A stretch of DNA of 64,000 nucleotides from Chromatiaceae bacterium (GTDB lineage Bacteria; Pseudomonadota; Gammaproteobacteria; Chromatiales; Chromatiaceae), in the NCBI GenBank assembly GCA_016714645.1, contig JADKCI010000006.1:1-64000 (forward strand). Reading direction: 5' to 3'. Both the position numbers and the translations under genes were made by a program. Positions 37,354 through 47,254 of this stretch are shown one piece after another (position 1 is the stretch's first letter; each line of letters begins with the position of its first letter). Below the pieces are notes generated by a model. That model did no database searches and had not been told where the DNA came from. It saw nothing but the letters and a program-made list of their open reading frames with translations.

Positions 37354-37902
37354 TCAATCTGGCCGGCGTCTGACCATGACTTGTAGCGTCACGGCCGCCC
37401 GACCATCGACTGGCGCGCTGCGCGCCGTGATTCGAAAGAACAGGGGTGCCAGGTAACCCCAGCAGCGACTGCCATACTGATTGGCATCCGCGCCGCCAAC
37501 ACATTCGGCCTCTGCGCCCCAGAGGGGTCCTTCGCCCATCCGTTCGATGTAATACTGGGGGGGTGAATCATCGACAAGGGGACCCAGGGCAGTGGTGGCG
37601 GCATGCCAATCCGTGGCACAGTCCTCATTTGGCGGGGGAGGTAACGAACAGGCTTTGTCCGAGCAGTCGCAATCGAAGGCAGCCGCATTGGCTTGGATGG
37701 CATTCTCTGCTTCTCGTAACGCCGTTTCAGCGGCCTGGAAGGCCAGTTCCCGGTCGTAAAGATTGCCGCTCATGCGCTCCTGGAGTAGGGTGCCGCGCAA
37801 AGAGGCGACTGCCAGCAGGGTGACGATCACCAGCACGATCAGGGTGATTATCAGCGCCGCCCCGCCTTCATGACCAGGCTTATGGGAAGATGATTGGGCC
37901 AT
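37354..37902 (-). CDS. pilX: Minor pilin assembly protein PilX
   Basis: A 182-residue protein starting MAQSSSHKPGHEGGAALIIT. The N-terminal GAALIITLIVLVIVTLLAVA helix lacks the usual +5 Glu motif, as in PilX. ERMSGNLYDRELAFQAAETA is the conserved PilX_N segment. The C-terminal part has many cysteines. Its ATG shares one base with the pilW stop (TAATG), and pilY1 starts 11 bp after its own stop. Confidence 0.92.
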   Translation of the reverse strand: MAQSSSHKPGHEGGAALIITLIVLVIVTLLAVASLRGTLLQERMSGNLYDRELAFQAAETALREAENAIQANAAAFDCDCSDKACSLPPPPNEDCATDWHAATTALGPLVDDSPPQYYIERMGEGPLWGAEAECVGGADANQYGSRCWGYLAPLFFRITARSAPVDGRAAVTLQVMVRRRPD

Positions 37903-38873
37903 TAGAGAGGTATCCGATTGCGCAAGGCGATCACCTGGAGCAACCTCGGTGTTGGGGGGGTATCTTCACCCGCGCCGGGTTGGGGCGGTTCCATGTCCAA
38001 GGTGAGGCGGACGGCGACGACATCTCCCCACACGTTAGCCAATTGCTCATAGGCGGTGCCATCTCTGGACAGATATTCGATCTGAAGGTCCGCAACCCCA
38101 TCAATAACGGGTCTGCCAGGATTGCGATAAAGCGATCGGCCAGCAGGCGTATTACAAGGTTTATCGGGTAAACCGTTACAACCCAGATACCACAGAACCT
38201 GGGAGGCTTCGCTAATCAGGCTATTTTGCGGATAGTCATCACAGTTCAGGGTTGCGGGGTCATAATTAACCGTGCTAGCGCTGCTATCCGTTTTTACAAA
38301 GAGGGTCGCGTCGTCAAAATCGCAAATAATCAAGTTTGAACCAGAGTCAAATCCATGGGCGGTCACGCCTGGAGGATAATTCAGGGTGAATGCCGGGCTG
38401 GTGCAACTTAACACGGAGAATACGGCACCAAGGGTACCGGTGACCCGCAAGGCATCGGTGCCCGCCACCCGGTCCGCATCCCCGGTGCCAAAAGCGACTT
38501 CATCGGGTATCTCGCTGTTTGGATCGCCCGAGTAGCCCTTGATACCGTCATCGTCCCCCCAAACCAAGTCGTCCCCCCAAACTAAGTCGCTGTCTCCAGT
38601 GTTGATCGTATAGGTGGAATCCCGCTTCCGACAGGGCGTACCATCCGCTTGGCGGATGTCTTGGGTGATGAGATCGGAGACGAAGCGGGCCTTCTCCTGA
38701 TAGAGACTGAGATCTTCGGATCTGCCGTAGGTCTGCTTGTTTGCCAGGAAGACGCTCAGGACACCCACGATGATGAGTAGGCCCAGCACCATCGCAACCA
38801 TCAACTCGATCAGCGTGAACCCGGGGTGCCCTCGGAGCGGAACCTGATCGAAATGAAGGGCCCGCCTGTTCAT
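37902..38873 (-). CDS. pilW: Minor pilin PilW
   Basis: A 323-residue pseudopilin. MNRRALHFDQVPLRGHPG is followed by FTLIELMVAMVLGLLIIVGV, with Glu at +5. The continuation NKQTYGRSEDLSLYQEKARF and the large cysteine-bearing globular domain (CNGLPDKPCN) fit PilW. The ATG at 38873 overlaps the pilV stop by 4 bp (ATGA); the longer frame to 38933 would lie inside pilV. Confidence 0.92.
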   Translation of the reverse strand: MNRRALHFDQVPLRGHPGFTLIELMVAMVLGLLIIVGVLSVFLANKQTYGRSEDLSLYQEKARFVSDLITQDIRQADGTPCRKRDSTYTINTGDSDLVWGDDLVWGDDDGIKGYSGDPNSEIPDEVAFGTGDADRVAGTDALRVTGTLGAVFSVLSCTSPAFTLNYPPGVTAHGFDSGSNLIICDFDDATLFVKTDSSASTVNYDPATLNCDDYPQNSLISEASQVLWYLGCNGLPDKPCNTPAGRSLYRNPGRPVIDGVADLQIEYLSRDGTAYEQLANVWGDVVAVRLTLDMEPPQPGAGEDTPPTPRLLQVIALRNRIPL

Positions 38874-39424
38874 AATTGCACCTGGGTCGTCAGGGTTCGG
38901 GTCTCGCAATTGTCTTGATCGATCCCTCGGCAATCATCCCAGCGGATGTCGATCTTGAATAACCCGTCTTCGCAAGTGACTGCGTCACCGCAAGTGTCTT
39001 CATCGTCACAGCAAACGACGCCACCACAGACGCCAGCGCCCATGACGCCACGTACGCCATTATCTTCATCGCGAAGCGCCATGGCATCCAACCAGGCGCG
39101 CAGGTCATTGGTAGCCAGGGTGCCAGCCGCAGGATGTTCGCAGCCGGTTTCAGGTAGTGCCAAGGCGTAGTCGCCAGCCAGGGCCGCCTCTCGATTTGCG
39201 CGCAGGCTATCGATGATGGAATAGCTCAATATGACGGCCATGCTGCGGTCGGCGGCACTGGTATTGTTGCGCAAGGCGAGAACCTGCATGGCCGCCACAC
39301 CCAAGAGCCCAACCGATAATACCGTGAGTGCCACCAGAACCTCGATCAAGCCGACGCCCTCCAGCCGGTTTCTTCGGGCGATCTGGTCCGGGGGGGCTGC
39401 GACAACTGGCGGTTTTCTATCCAT
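38870..39424 (-). CDS. pilV: Minor pilin PilV
   Basis: A 184-residue pseudopilin, first gene of the pilV-W-X-Y1-E-fimT run. After MDRKPPVVAAPPDQIARRNR comes LEGVGLIEVLVALTVLSVGL, with cleavage G-VGLIE and Glu at +5. The PilV hallmark LLGVAAMQVLALRNNTSAAD and DSLRANREAA are present. A cysteine-rich stretch (CGGVVCCDDEDTCGDAVTCE) is unusual in its density and suggests several disulfides. The promoter should lie in 39425-39547. Confidence 0.92.
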   Translation of the reverse strand: MDRKPPVVAAPPDQIARRNRLEGVGLIEVLVALTVLSVGLLGVAAMQVLALRNNTSAADRSMAVILSYSIIDSLRANREAALAGDYALALPETGCEHPAAGTLATNDLRAWLDAMALRDEDNGVRGVMGAGVCGGVVCCDDEDTCGDAVTCEDGLFKIDIRWDDCRGIDQDNCETRTLTTQVQL

Positions 39425-40035
39425 TTAGCGATTGGGTCAGTGTCTTTGATGGCCAAAATGCCGGGTCAGCATAGGAAAGGACTGTGAGGTCTAAACCAGT
39501 AACCCCATATCCAAGTATAGACCTAGTCTTAGGACACGGATTCCTCATCAGATGTATTCGTGACGGATGTCGCAGCCGTCCTCGCCGACCAGGTAGTCAT
39601 CGACGCCGAGGCGTGGTTAGTTAGCAGGATGGGCCATGGTAATCGGTACCCCCAGACCTTGATAAAGAGAAAACCCGAATCCGCTACCTCCACAGACGGT
39701 AATCCCGAGGGGCGATAGCGTTCACCAGGGCCTCGCCCCAGGCCATGCGGTCATAAAGGGCCATATCCTCCTGGCGAAAACCCAGCTCTCGCGCGGGATG
39801 GCGAAGATTGCGCTCGCATTCTGTTTGTCGCGGCCCGCCACGGGAAGGTGGGGAGATCCGTGGCAGGGTACCTTGTCTTACCCACGGCAGGCGATGCGCC
39901 GTGATGGACCTGGCCAGCGCCAGGGATGGGGCAGCGCTAGCAAGCTGCTCACCGCTTGAGGGTAGCGGGAGTCAAGCGCCTTGCCCCCCCGAATGGCCGC
40001 CCTCCCGCGCCGCCAACTCCGCTAAACTTGCCCCC
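39425..40035. other. Gap without an intact gene; two gene relics on the minus strand
   Basis: About 610 bp between divergent pilV and wzm. On the minus strand, 39548-39616 reads PRLGVDDYLVGEDGCDIRHE and then stops; this resembles the start of Uma2-family (DUF820) endonucleases. Also on the minus strand, a frame ending at 39684 reads RQTECERNLRHPARELGFRQ, EDMALYDRMAWGEALVNAIA, PRDYRLWR with no start; its family is not recognised. The pilV promoter and the wzm promoter must be here, but neither could be placed with confidence. Confidence 0.45.
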
Positions 40036-40863
40036 ATGAATCCCCACACCCTCATCATCGAGCCCGGCCTGGCCGAGCGCCACTACTGGCGCGACCTCTG
40101 GCGCTACCGCGAACTCTTCTACGTCCTCGCCTGGCGCGACCTGACCGTCCGCTACAAACAGACTCTCATCGGCCTGGCCTGGGCTCTGCTGCGGCCTTTC
40201 CTGACCCTGGTCGTCTTCACCCTCGTCTTCGGCACCCTCGCCCAGATGCCCAGCGCCGGCACCGCGCCCTACGCCCTCATGGTCTTCGCCGGCCTGCTGC
40301 CCTGGCAATTCTTCGCCACCGCCCTGACCGAGTCCTCCAACAGCCTGATCGGCAACGCCAACCTCATCAGCAAGGTTTATTTCCCCCGGCTCATCATCCC
40401 CGCCGCCACCCTCGTGGTCGCCTTGGTCGATTTTTTCATCAGCCTCGCCATCCTCGTCCTGGTGATGGTCTGGTACCAGTACCTGCCCGGCTGGCACATC
40501 CTCACCCTACCGGTCTTCATCCTCATGGCCATCCTCGCCAGCCTGGGACCGGGGCTCTGGATCACCGCCCTCAACGTCAAATACCGCGACTTCCGCTACG
40601 TCATCCCCTTCATCGTCACCCTGGGACTCTACATCTCCCCGGTCGGCTTCAGCTCCGCCGTCATCCCCGACCAGTGGCGGCTGCTCTACGCCCTCAACCC
40701 CATGGTCGGCGTCATTGATGGCTTCCGCTGGGCCATCCTCGGCGGCGAGGCCCGCCTCTACTGGCCCGGCTTCCTCCTGAGTTGGGGCCTCATCGCCGGC
40801 TTCCTCTGGCTCGGTATTCGTCAGTTCCGCCGCCTGGAAAAGAGCTTTGCCGATCTCATTTGA
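40036..40863 (+). CDS. wzm: ABC-2 type polysaccharide export permease (Wzm-like)
   Basis: A 275-residue membrane protein starting MNPHTLIIEPGLAERHYWRD. About six TM helices follow the amphipathic LWRYRELFYVLAWRDLTVRY. RYKQTLIGLAWALLRPFLTL and NLISKVYFPRLIIPAATLVV are the family hallmarks. It forms the channel that exports an undecaprenyl-linked glycan across the inner membrane with the ATPase at 41127. The frame is open upstream to 39808, but homology starts at 40036. The gap of 263 bp to wzt (40864-41126) holds nothing recognisable. Confidence 0.93.
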   Translation: MNPHTLIIEPGLAERHYWRDLWRYRELFYVLAWRDLTVRYKQTLIGLAWALLRPFLTLVVFTLVFGTLAQMPSAGTAPYALMVFAGLLPWQFFATALTESSNSLIGNANLISKVYFPRLIIPAATLVVALVDFFISLAILVLVMVWYQYLPGWHILTLPVFILMAILASLGPGLWITALNVKYRDFRYVIPFIVTLGLYISPVGFSSAVIPDQWRLLYALNPMVGVIDGFRWAILGGEARLYWPGFLLSWGLIAGFLWLGIRQFRRLEKSFADLI

Positions 40864-41126
40864 CCACCCACCGCTTTAACCCTGGCCAGGACCCACGGCG
40901 AGGACGACGACAGCCCCGGGCAGGCGGTATTCCCCCACCCCGCCGTGCCCGCCGGCATGGCCCGCCATTCCCCGTAACTCTCCGCCTCCTCCACAGAGCA
41001 CCCGGCCGGGAAGTTCACGATAAGCGCCGCCTTGACCTCGTCGCCCCGGCTGCCGCGCGAGATGGCCCACACCGGTAACGGCTGACAAACGATACAAGAG
41101 CCAGCGGCCTGCGTTATGCTTTGTCC

Positions 41127-42420
<1,294 letters not shown>

Positions 42421-42428
<8 letters not shown>

Positions 42429-43137
42429 ACAGGAAAGAGATTTTCTGAGATCGTTTTCTTCTACATGCGGAAAAAACGACTTGTTTTCCGCTGCCAGGTT
42501 TTATGTCCAATGGAAAATATCCCTGCAATCGGGACGATCACCTATCTCTTCAAGAACGCCGTGGATGACCTTCAAGTCCATAGCTTTCCTTCGCAATAAA
42601 TTGAATCCCCAAACTATAGTTTTTGAGTATGGCGGTGGCGGGTCTACTCTATTCTGCATTGACAGAGGCGCAACCGTTGTAACAGTGGAGCACGATCCCC
42701 GATGGCTATCACTTTTGCAAGAAGAGCTTGCTGGCGCCTTTACTCTGGGGAAGTGGCGCGGGATATTGGAGCAACCAACCACGGCCACTGATAACCCAGT
42801 CACGGACCCATCGGATCCGGATAGTTACCAATCCTCCGATGGAGAGTTTAAAGGATTATGTTTCAATGGCTACGCCTCCGCTATCGACATGTACCCGGAC
42901 TCTTTTTTTGACCTTGTCATTATTGATGGACGGAGCCGCCCCTCCTGCTTGAAGCACTCAGTATCTAAGGTGAAGCCCCTCGGCTTCCTGTTACTCGATA
43001 ATACCGAGCGCACTTGGTACTTGTCCCGTCACACCTTGCCGTACCTGCAAGACTACCGCTTGGCATTAGATGGATTTGGGCCAACTCCAGGTGCCTCATG
43101 GTTCACCAGAACTACTATTTGGGAGCGGGTACGATAA
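42421..43137 (+). CDS. SAM-dependent methyltransferase-like protein
   Basis: A 238-residue protein. The Rossmann glycine loop is VFEYGGGGSTLFCIDRG, followed by TVEHDPRWLSLLQEEL (acidic residue binding the SAM ribose) and later DLVIIDGRSRPSCLKHSVSK and GFLLLDNTERTWY. This is the layout of class I methyltransferases of polysaccharide clusters; the target is unknown. The ATG at 42421 lies within the last codons of wzt, so translation is probably coupled. The longer frame to 42388 is less likely. The gene is AT-rich like the 3' end of wzt. Confidence 0.75.
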
Positions 43138-43427
43138 GGCGCTACCCTTCACTCCTGTTGTCTGAAGAGGTTTTTTCGTAACGCGCATCGGACGATCGCG
43201 TTGATATTGGTGACGAACAGTCTAATTACGCTAACATTTGTAATGGCTTTTGCGTACTCCATATTCTGTCTGGACAGGCGGACCGAGAACATTCGTTAAG
43301 AAATTGCCAGCCGCGCCTCAATCGGAATCACTATAGAAGGGGCCAGCCACTTTCACCTCATTCGCGTGAATCGACTCTCTTACGTATAGGCTTATATACC
43401 ATAACATACCGCAGGTTAGGTCCATTG
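43138..43427. other. AT-richer intergenic stretch, likely promoter of the downstream cluster
   Basis: About 290 bp without a plausible gene. It is clearly AT-richer than average and includes TATAGG, TTATATACC and ATAACATACC in its last 60 bp, which could give a -10 box before the 43428 gene. No terminator or repeat was seen. Confidence 0.3.
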
Positions 43428-45245
43428 GTGAATATTCCTGTCATAGTCTTTGCTCATTCCCGCCCAGATCACTTGCGGCGTACCCTTGCTTGTCTTCATG
43501 ATAATCATATTCCTATTCTTTATGCTTTTTGTGATGGCCCACGAAATGCCGGAGAAGCGGTGAGAGTGGGGGAAGTACGAAACTTACTGCGCAAGGTGGA
43601 CTGGTGCGAGATGACGATCTATGAGCGAGCGGAGAACCACGGGCTTGGACGGTCAATCCTTGCTGGTGTTACCGAGGTGCTCAGCCATCACGATGCTTGT
43701 CTAGTTTTCGAGGACGATTTGATCTGCGTTCCCGGCACCTACCAATATTTGTCGTCCGCTCTCACCCATTACCGGGATACCCCGCAAGTGATGAGTGTGA
43801 CTGGGTGGACACATCCGCAGGTGACTCCAACGGACGTGGAGGATCAATGCTATTTTGATGGCCGCGCCGAATGCCTGGTCTGGGGCACTTGGGCGCGGGC
43901 TTGGTCAGGCATGAACGATCAGACAGCCTTTGAGATGATGATGACGGCGGAGCGCCAGGGATGTGAGCGCGATGCCTATGGCGGCGACCTTCCTGCCATG
44001 GCCGAGGCCGAGAGCCGTCTCAACATTTGGGCAGTGCGCTGGCTGTACCACCATATCCGCCAGCGGGGGCTGTGCCTGCGGCCGCCCTGGAGCATGGTGG
44101 AACACATCGGCTTTGACGCGCGGGCGACCAACGCGAGCAGTGCTGAGAGATGGGCGAATCCGCCGCTGCGCGCCTGCCCGCCGATTCCCATCGATTGGCC
44201 GACACCGGTTGAGCATCCGTCCTGCGCGCACCTCCATCAGCGCGCTTTTCCCGCACCGGCGGTGGGACCACCACCCACGCTTGTCCGAAGGTTGGTGCGT
44301 TTTGGTCAACGCAAGGTGCGCAGTGTCACCGCCGGTGCTGCGTTGGCAGATGTGAGTCCGCGGCGCGCGGTCCAGGCGCTGGCCCCGCCAATCCTATGGC
44401 AGGCATTGCGGGCTTGGCGGCGCTCGGGCCTTGGCGCGATGTTGTCTGGACACGCCTGGGGAGAGCGACTGCAACTCACCGGGGATTGTCCCTCCTGGGA
44501 GGCGGCCGTCGCCGACAGCACAGGTTACGATGCCGCGGTGATTCTGGAGCGGACCCGCGCGGCTCTGTCGCGGGTCAAACAGGGCGAGGCGGTCTATGAG
44601 CGCGACTCCGTGCTCTTCGACGAGATTCACTACGCCTGGCCATTGCTCGCGGGCCTGACGTGGGCTGCGGCCCGGCATGGGGGCAAGCTCGTAGTGCTGG
44701 ACTTCGGGGGCTCACTGGGAAGCACCTGGTTTCAGAATCGGGACTTGTTGCGCCGGCTGCCCTCGGTACGGTGGAACGTGGTGGAACAACCAGCCTATGT
44801 GGCCGTCGGCCAGCGCGAGTTTGCCGATGAGACCCTCCGGTTCTACCCTTCGGTGCGGGCGTGCGTTGCCGAACAGGCCCCGAACGTCATCGTCTTGAGT
44901 GGCGTGTTGCAATACCTGGAGCAGCCATACGACCTGCTCGATGAACTGCAGCAGTTGACGACTGCGGACCTGATCATCGACCGCACACCGTTTTGGGCCG
45001 GCAGTTTTGATCGCCTGTGTGTCCAGCATGTCCCACCCGAAATCTACCCCGCCAGTTACCCGAGTTGGCTCTTCGCTGAAATGCGGTTTCGCTCTATCCT
45101 GAGCCTGCATTGGGACGAGTTGGCCGGGTTCGATTGTCCTGATCGTCTGCCGGGACCCGTGCCATTCGCCTACCGTGGCCTCATCGCAACCCGGCGCGCC
45201 AGTGCACCGGTCAGCGGGGGTGCCCCTATGGATTCGCCGTCATGA
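43428..45245 (+). CDS. Fusion of a GT2-type glycosyltransferase and a TIGR04325 methyltransferase
   Basis: About 605 residues, starting at GTG 43428 or TTG 43425. Residues 1-280 are a glycosyltransferase (VIVFAHSRPDHLRRTLACLH, DHAC-LVFEDDLICVPGTYQY with the EDD metal site, and SVTGWTHPQ). From about residue 350 a second domain begins (DCPSWEAAVADSTGYDAAVI, LFDEIHYAWPLLAGLTWAAA, VLDFGGSLGSTWFQNRDLL, NVIVLSGVLQYLEQPYDLLD, IIDRTPF). This matches the putative methyltransferase family TIGR04325 (LIC12133). Such enzymes are normally separate proteins, so this single chain may add and then methylate (cap) a sugar. It overlaps the next gene by 4 bp. Confidence 0.85.
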   Translation: MNIPVIVFAHSRPDHLRRTLACLHDNHIPILYAFCDGPRNAGEAVRVGEVRNLLRKVDWCEMTIYERAENHGLGRSILAGVTEVLSHHDACLVFEDDLICVPGTYQYLSSALTHYRDTPQVMSVTGWTHPQVTPTDVEDQCYFDGRAECLVWGTWARAWSGMNDQTAFEMMMTAERQGCERDAYGGDLPAMAEAESRLNIWAVRWLYHHIRQRGLCLRPPWSMVEHIGFDARATNASSAERWANPPLRACPPIPIDWPTPVEHPSCAHLHQRAFPAPAVGPPPTLVRRLVRFGQRKVRSVTAGAALADVSPRRAVQALAPPILWQALRAWRRSGLGAMLSGHAWGERLQLTGDCPSWEAAVADSTGYDAAVILERTRAALSRVKQGEAVYERDSVLFDEIHYAWPLLAGLTWAAARHGGKLVVLDFGGSLGSTWFQNRDLLRRLPSVRWNVVEQPAYVAVGQREFADETLRFYPSVRACVAEQAPNVIVLSGVLQYLEQPYDLLDELQQLTTADLIIDRTPFWAGSFDRLCVQHVPPEIYPASYPSWLFAEMRFRSILSLHWDELAGFDCPDRLPGPVPFAYRGLIATRRASAPVSGGAPMDSPS

Positions 45246-46221
45246 CGCCCGGCCCCTTGCTCAACCTAGGCTGCGGCAGCCGTTTCCATCCGGATTGGAT
45301 CAACATGGACGTGGCACCCGCAGACCCTCGGGTGATCCGCGTCAATCTCAGCCAGGGAATTCCGTTGCCGGATCGCCATTGCGCGGTGGTCTATCATGCC
45401 GCGGTGCTCGAGCATTTCCGTCCCGTCGATGCCCTGGGCCTGCTCGCGGAGTGCCGGCGGGTGCTAGGGCCTGGCGGCATCCTCCGCGTCGGGGTCCCGG
45501 ACCTGGAACTCCTCTGCCGGCTGTATCTCAATAAGCTCGGGGCCGCCGTTGGGGGGACGCCAATGCCACCTGTGATTATGATTGGATGATGCTCGAACTG
45601 TTCGACCAAATGGTTCGGGAGCGCTCGGGCGGTGCGATGGCCGACTGGCTGCGGCGGGACCCTCTGCCTAACCCGGCCTTTGTTTTTGAGCGGATTGGCG
45701 AGGAAGGGCATGCGCTGGTCGCGCGGCGGGTGCTTGCGGGGGATGCGCCGCGCGGGCTGCTCGCCGATGTGGCGAGACTCGTCACCCGCACACCGCACGC
45801 CATCAAGCGCCGACTGCTTGCGCTGTTGCTCGGTGAAGGGGGTCTACAGGCCTTGGACATCGGCCAGTTCCGGCTCGGCGGTGAAGTTCATCAATGGATG
45901 TACGATCGTTTCTCCCTCGCGCGCCTGCTCCGCGAGGCGGGTTTTGTGGACCCGATGCCGCTGGAGGCAGCAACCAGCGCCATCCCGAACTGGCAGGCGT
46001 ATCATCTGGATACTTGCCAGGATGGCACGGTGGTCAAGCCTGACCTCATTTTTTTGTGGAGGCCAGAACCGAAGGCGCCTGAGCGGCCCGACACCGGTCA
46101 CACAAGAAATTTGCGCCGTCGCGGTCTTTTGCCCAGGAACGCGCCGAAATGCAGTGCGACCCCTCGCGCTCGTCGGTGGAGATCAATCGATCATCCCCGG
46201 CAAACCCTTGAGTATCGTTGA
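45242..46221 (+). pseudogene. Class I SAM methyltransferase, frameshifted
   Basis: The first frame (45242-45589) has LLNLGCGSRFHPDWINMDVA, YHAAVLEHFRPVDALGLLAE and GPGGILRVGVPDLELLCRLY, the SAM-binding half. At the G6 run 45551-45556 the frame breaks. One more G would join it to CDYDWMMLELFDQMVRERSG and on to AYHLDTCQDGTVVKPDLIFL, ending at 46221. So the gene is one base from being intact. The last 40 codons after PDLIFLWRPEP do not look like a natural C-terminus, which hints at a second defect. A possible dehydratase relic (LVGGDQSIIPGKPLSIVDLF) lies in yet another frame at 46163-46255. Confidence 0.75.
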
Positions 46222-46251
46222 CCTTTTCGAGCACCTTGAACAGGAATTTGG

Positions 46252-47244
46252 ATGATGACCCAATCAGCGACTTGGACCGACCGTAATGTCCTGATCACCG
46301 GCGGCCTCGGCTTCATCGGCTCGACCCTGGCCCACCGGCTGGTCGGGCTTGGCGCACGGGTGACGCTCGTAGACAGCCTGAACCCGGAATATGGCGGCAA
46401 CCTGTTCAATATCGCCGGCATCGCGGATCAGGTGCGGGTGAATATCTCGGATGTGCGCGACCCCTACAGCATGAAATATCTGGTGCAGGGGCAGGACGTG
46501 CTGTTCAATCTTGCCGGACAGACCAGCCATATCGACTCCATGCACGACCCTTTTACGGACCTGGAGATCAACGCACGGGCGCAACTATCCATTCTGGAGG
46601 CGTGCCGCCACCACAACCCGGCCATCAAGCTGGTGTTCGCGAGTACCCGGCAACTCTACGGCAAGCCGGACTATCTGCCGGTGGATGAGAAGCATCTGCT
46701 GCGCCCGGTGGACGTGAATGGCATCAACAAGATGGCCGGGGAGTGGTATCACATTCTCTATAACAACGTCTACGGCATCCATGGCTGCTCGCTGCGCCTG
46801 ACCAATACCTACGGCCCCCGCATGCGGGTCAAGGATGCCCGTCAGACCTTTCTCGGTATATGGGTGCGCCTGTTGATAGAAGGCAAGCCCTTTGAGGTTT
46901 GGGGCGGGGAGCAGTTGCGCGATTTCACCTATGTCGATGACGTGGTGGATGCGCTGTTACTTTCGGCGACTGACGATGCGGCTAATGGCAAGGTCTACAA
47001 TCTGGGTGGTGATCGGGTGGTGAGCCTGACCGAACTGGCAGAACTCTCCTTGGCGGCCCACGGCGGCGGGGAATTTGTCGCCCGTGAGTTCCCGGCGGAG
47101 CGCAAGCGCATCGACATTGGGGACTACTATGCCGATGATGCACTGATTCGCGCCGAGCTTGGCTGGGCACCGCAGGTTGGTCTGGCGGACGGCCTGGCCC
47201 GCACCCTCGCTTTCTATCGCGACCATCTGCCACAGTACCTTTAG
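46252..47244 (+). CDS. NAD-dependent epimerase/dehydratase (extended SDR) for sugar nucleotides
   Basis: A 330-residue SDR. The NAD site is VLITGGLGFIGSTLAHRLVG; the active-site Ser/Thr is in FASTRQLYGKPDYLPVDE. Where most members have YxxxK, this one has NGINK (VDVNGINKMAGEWYH). The lysine is kept but the tyrosine is Asn. SLRLTNTYGPRMRVKDARQT and VWGGEQLRDFTYVDDVVDAL follow the family. It likely converts a UDP- or dTDP-sugar to feed the aminotransferase directly downstream. A start at 46255 is equally possible. Confidence 0.88.
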   Translation: MMTQSATWTDRNVLITGGLGFIGSTLAHRLVGLGARVTLVDSLNPEYGGNLFNIAGIADQVRVNISDVRDPYSMKYLVQGQDVLFNLAGQTSHIDSMHDPFTDLEINARAQLSILEACRHHNPAIKLVFASTRQLYGKPDYLPVDEKHLLRPVDVNGINKMAGEWYHILYNNVYGIHGCSLRLTNTYGPRMRVKDARQTFLGIWVRLLIEGKPFEVWGGEQLRDFTYVDDVVDALLLSATDDAANGKVYNLGGDRVVSLTELAELSLAAHGGGEFVAREFPAERKRIDIGDYYADDALIRAELGWAPQVGLADGLARTLAFYRDHLPQYL

Positions 47245-47254
47245 ACCCCCCGTA

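Noticed and set aside
39808..40035. N-terminal extension of wzm
   Set aside because: The extra 76 codons show no similarity to permeases, and the family start MNPHTLIIEPGLAERHYWRD lies at 40036.
40864..41126. Minus-strand frame (AALIVNFPAGCSVEEAESYG) between wzm and wzt
   Set aside because: No family recognised, no start codon with a plausible ribosome-binding site, and the frame runs on across wzt as a shadow.
46163..46255. Possible C-terminal relic of a second epimerase (LVGGDQSIIPGKPLSIVDLF)
   Set aside because: Only about 30 residues, in an odd frame inside the end of the frameshifted methyltransferase. The match to SDR NVGGG...S motifs is suggestive but too short to call, so it is only mentioned in that entry.
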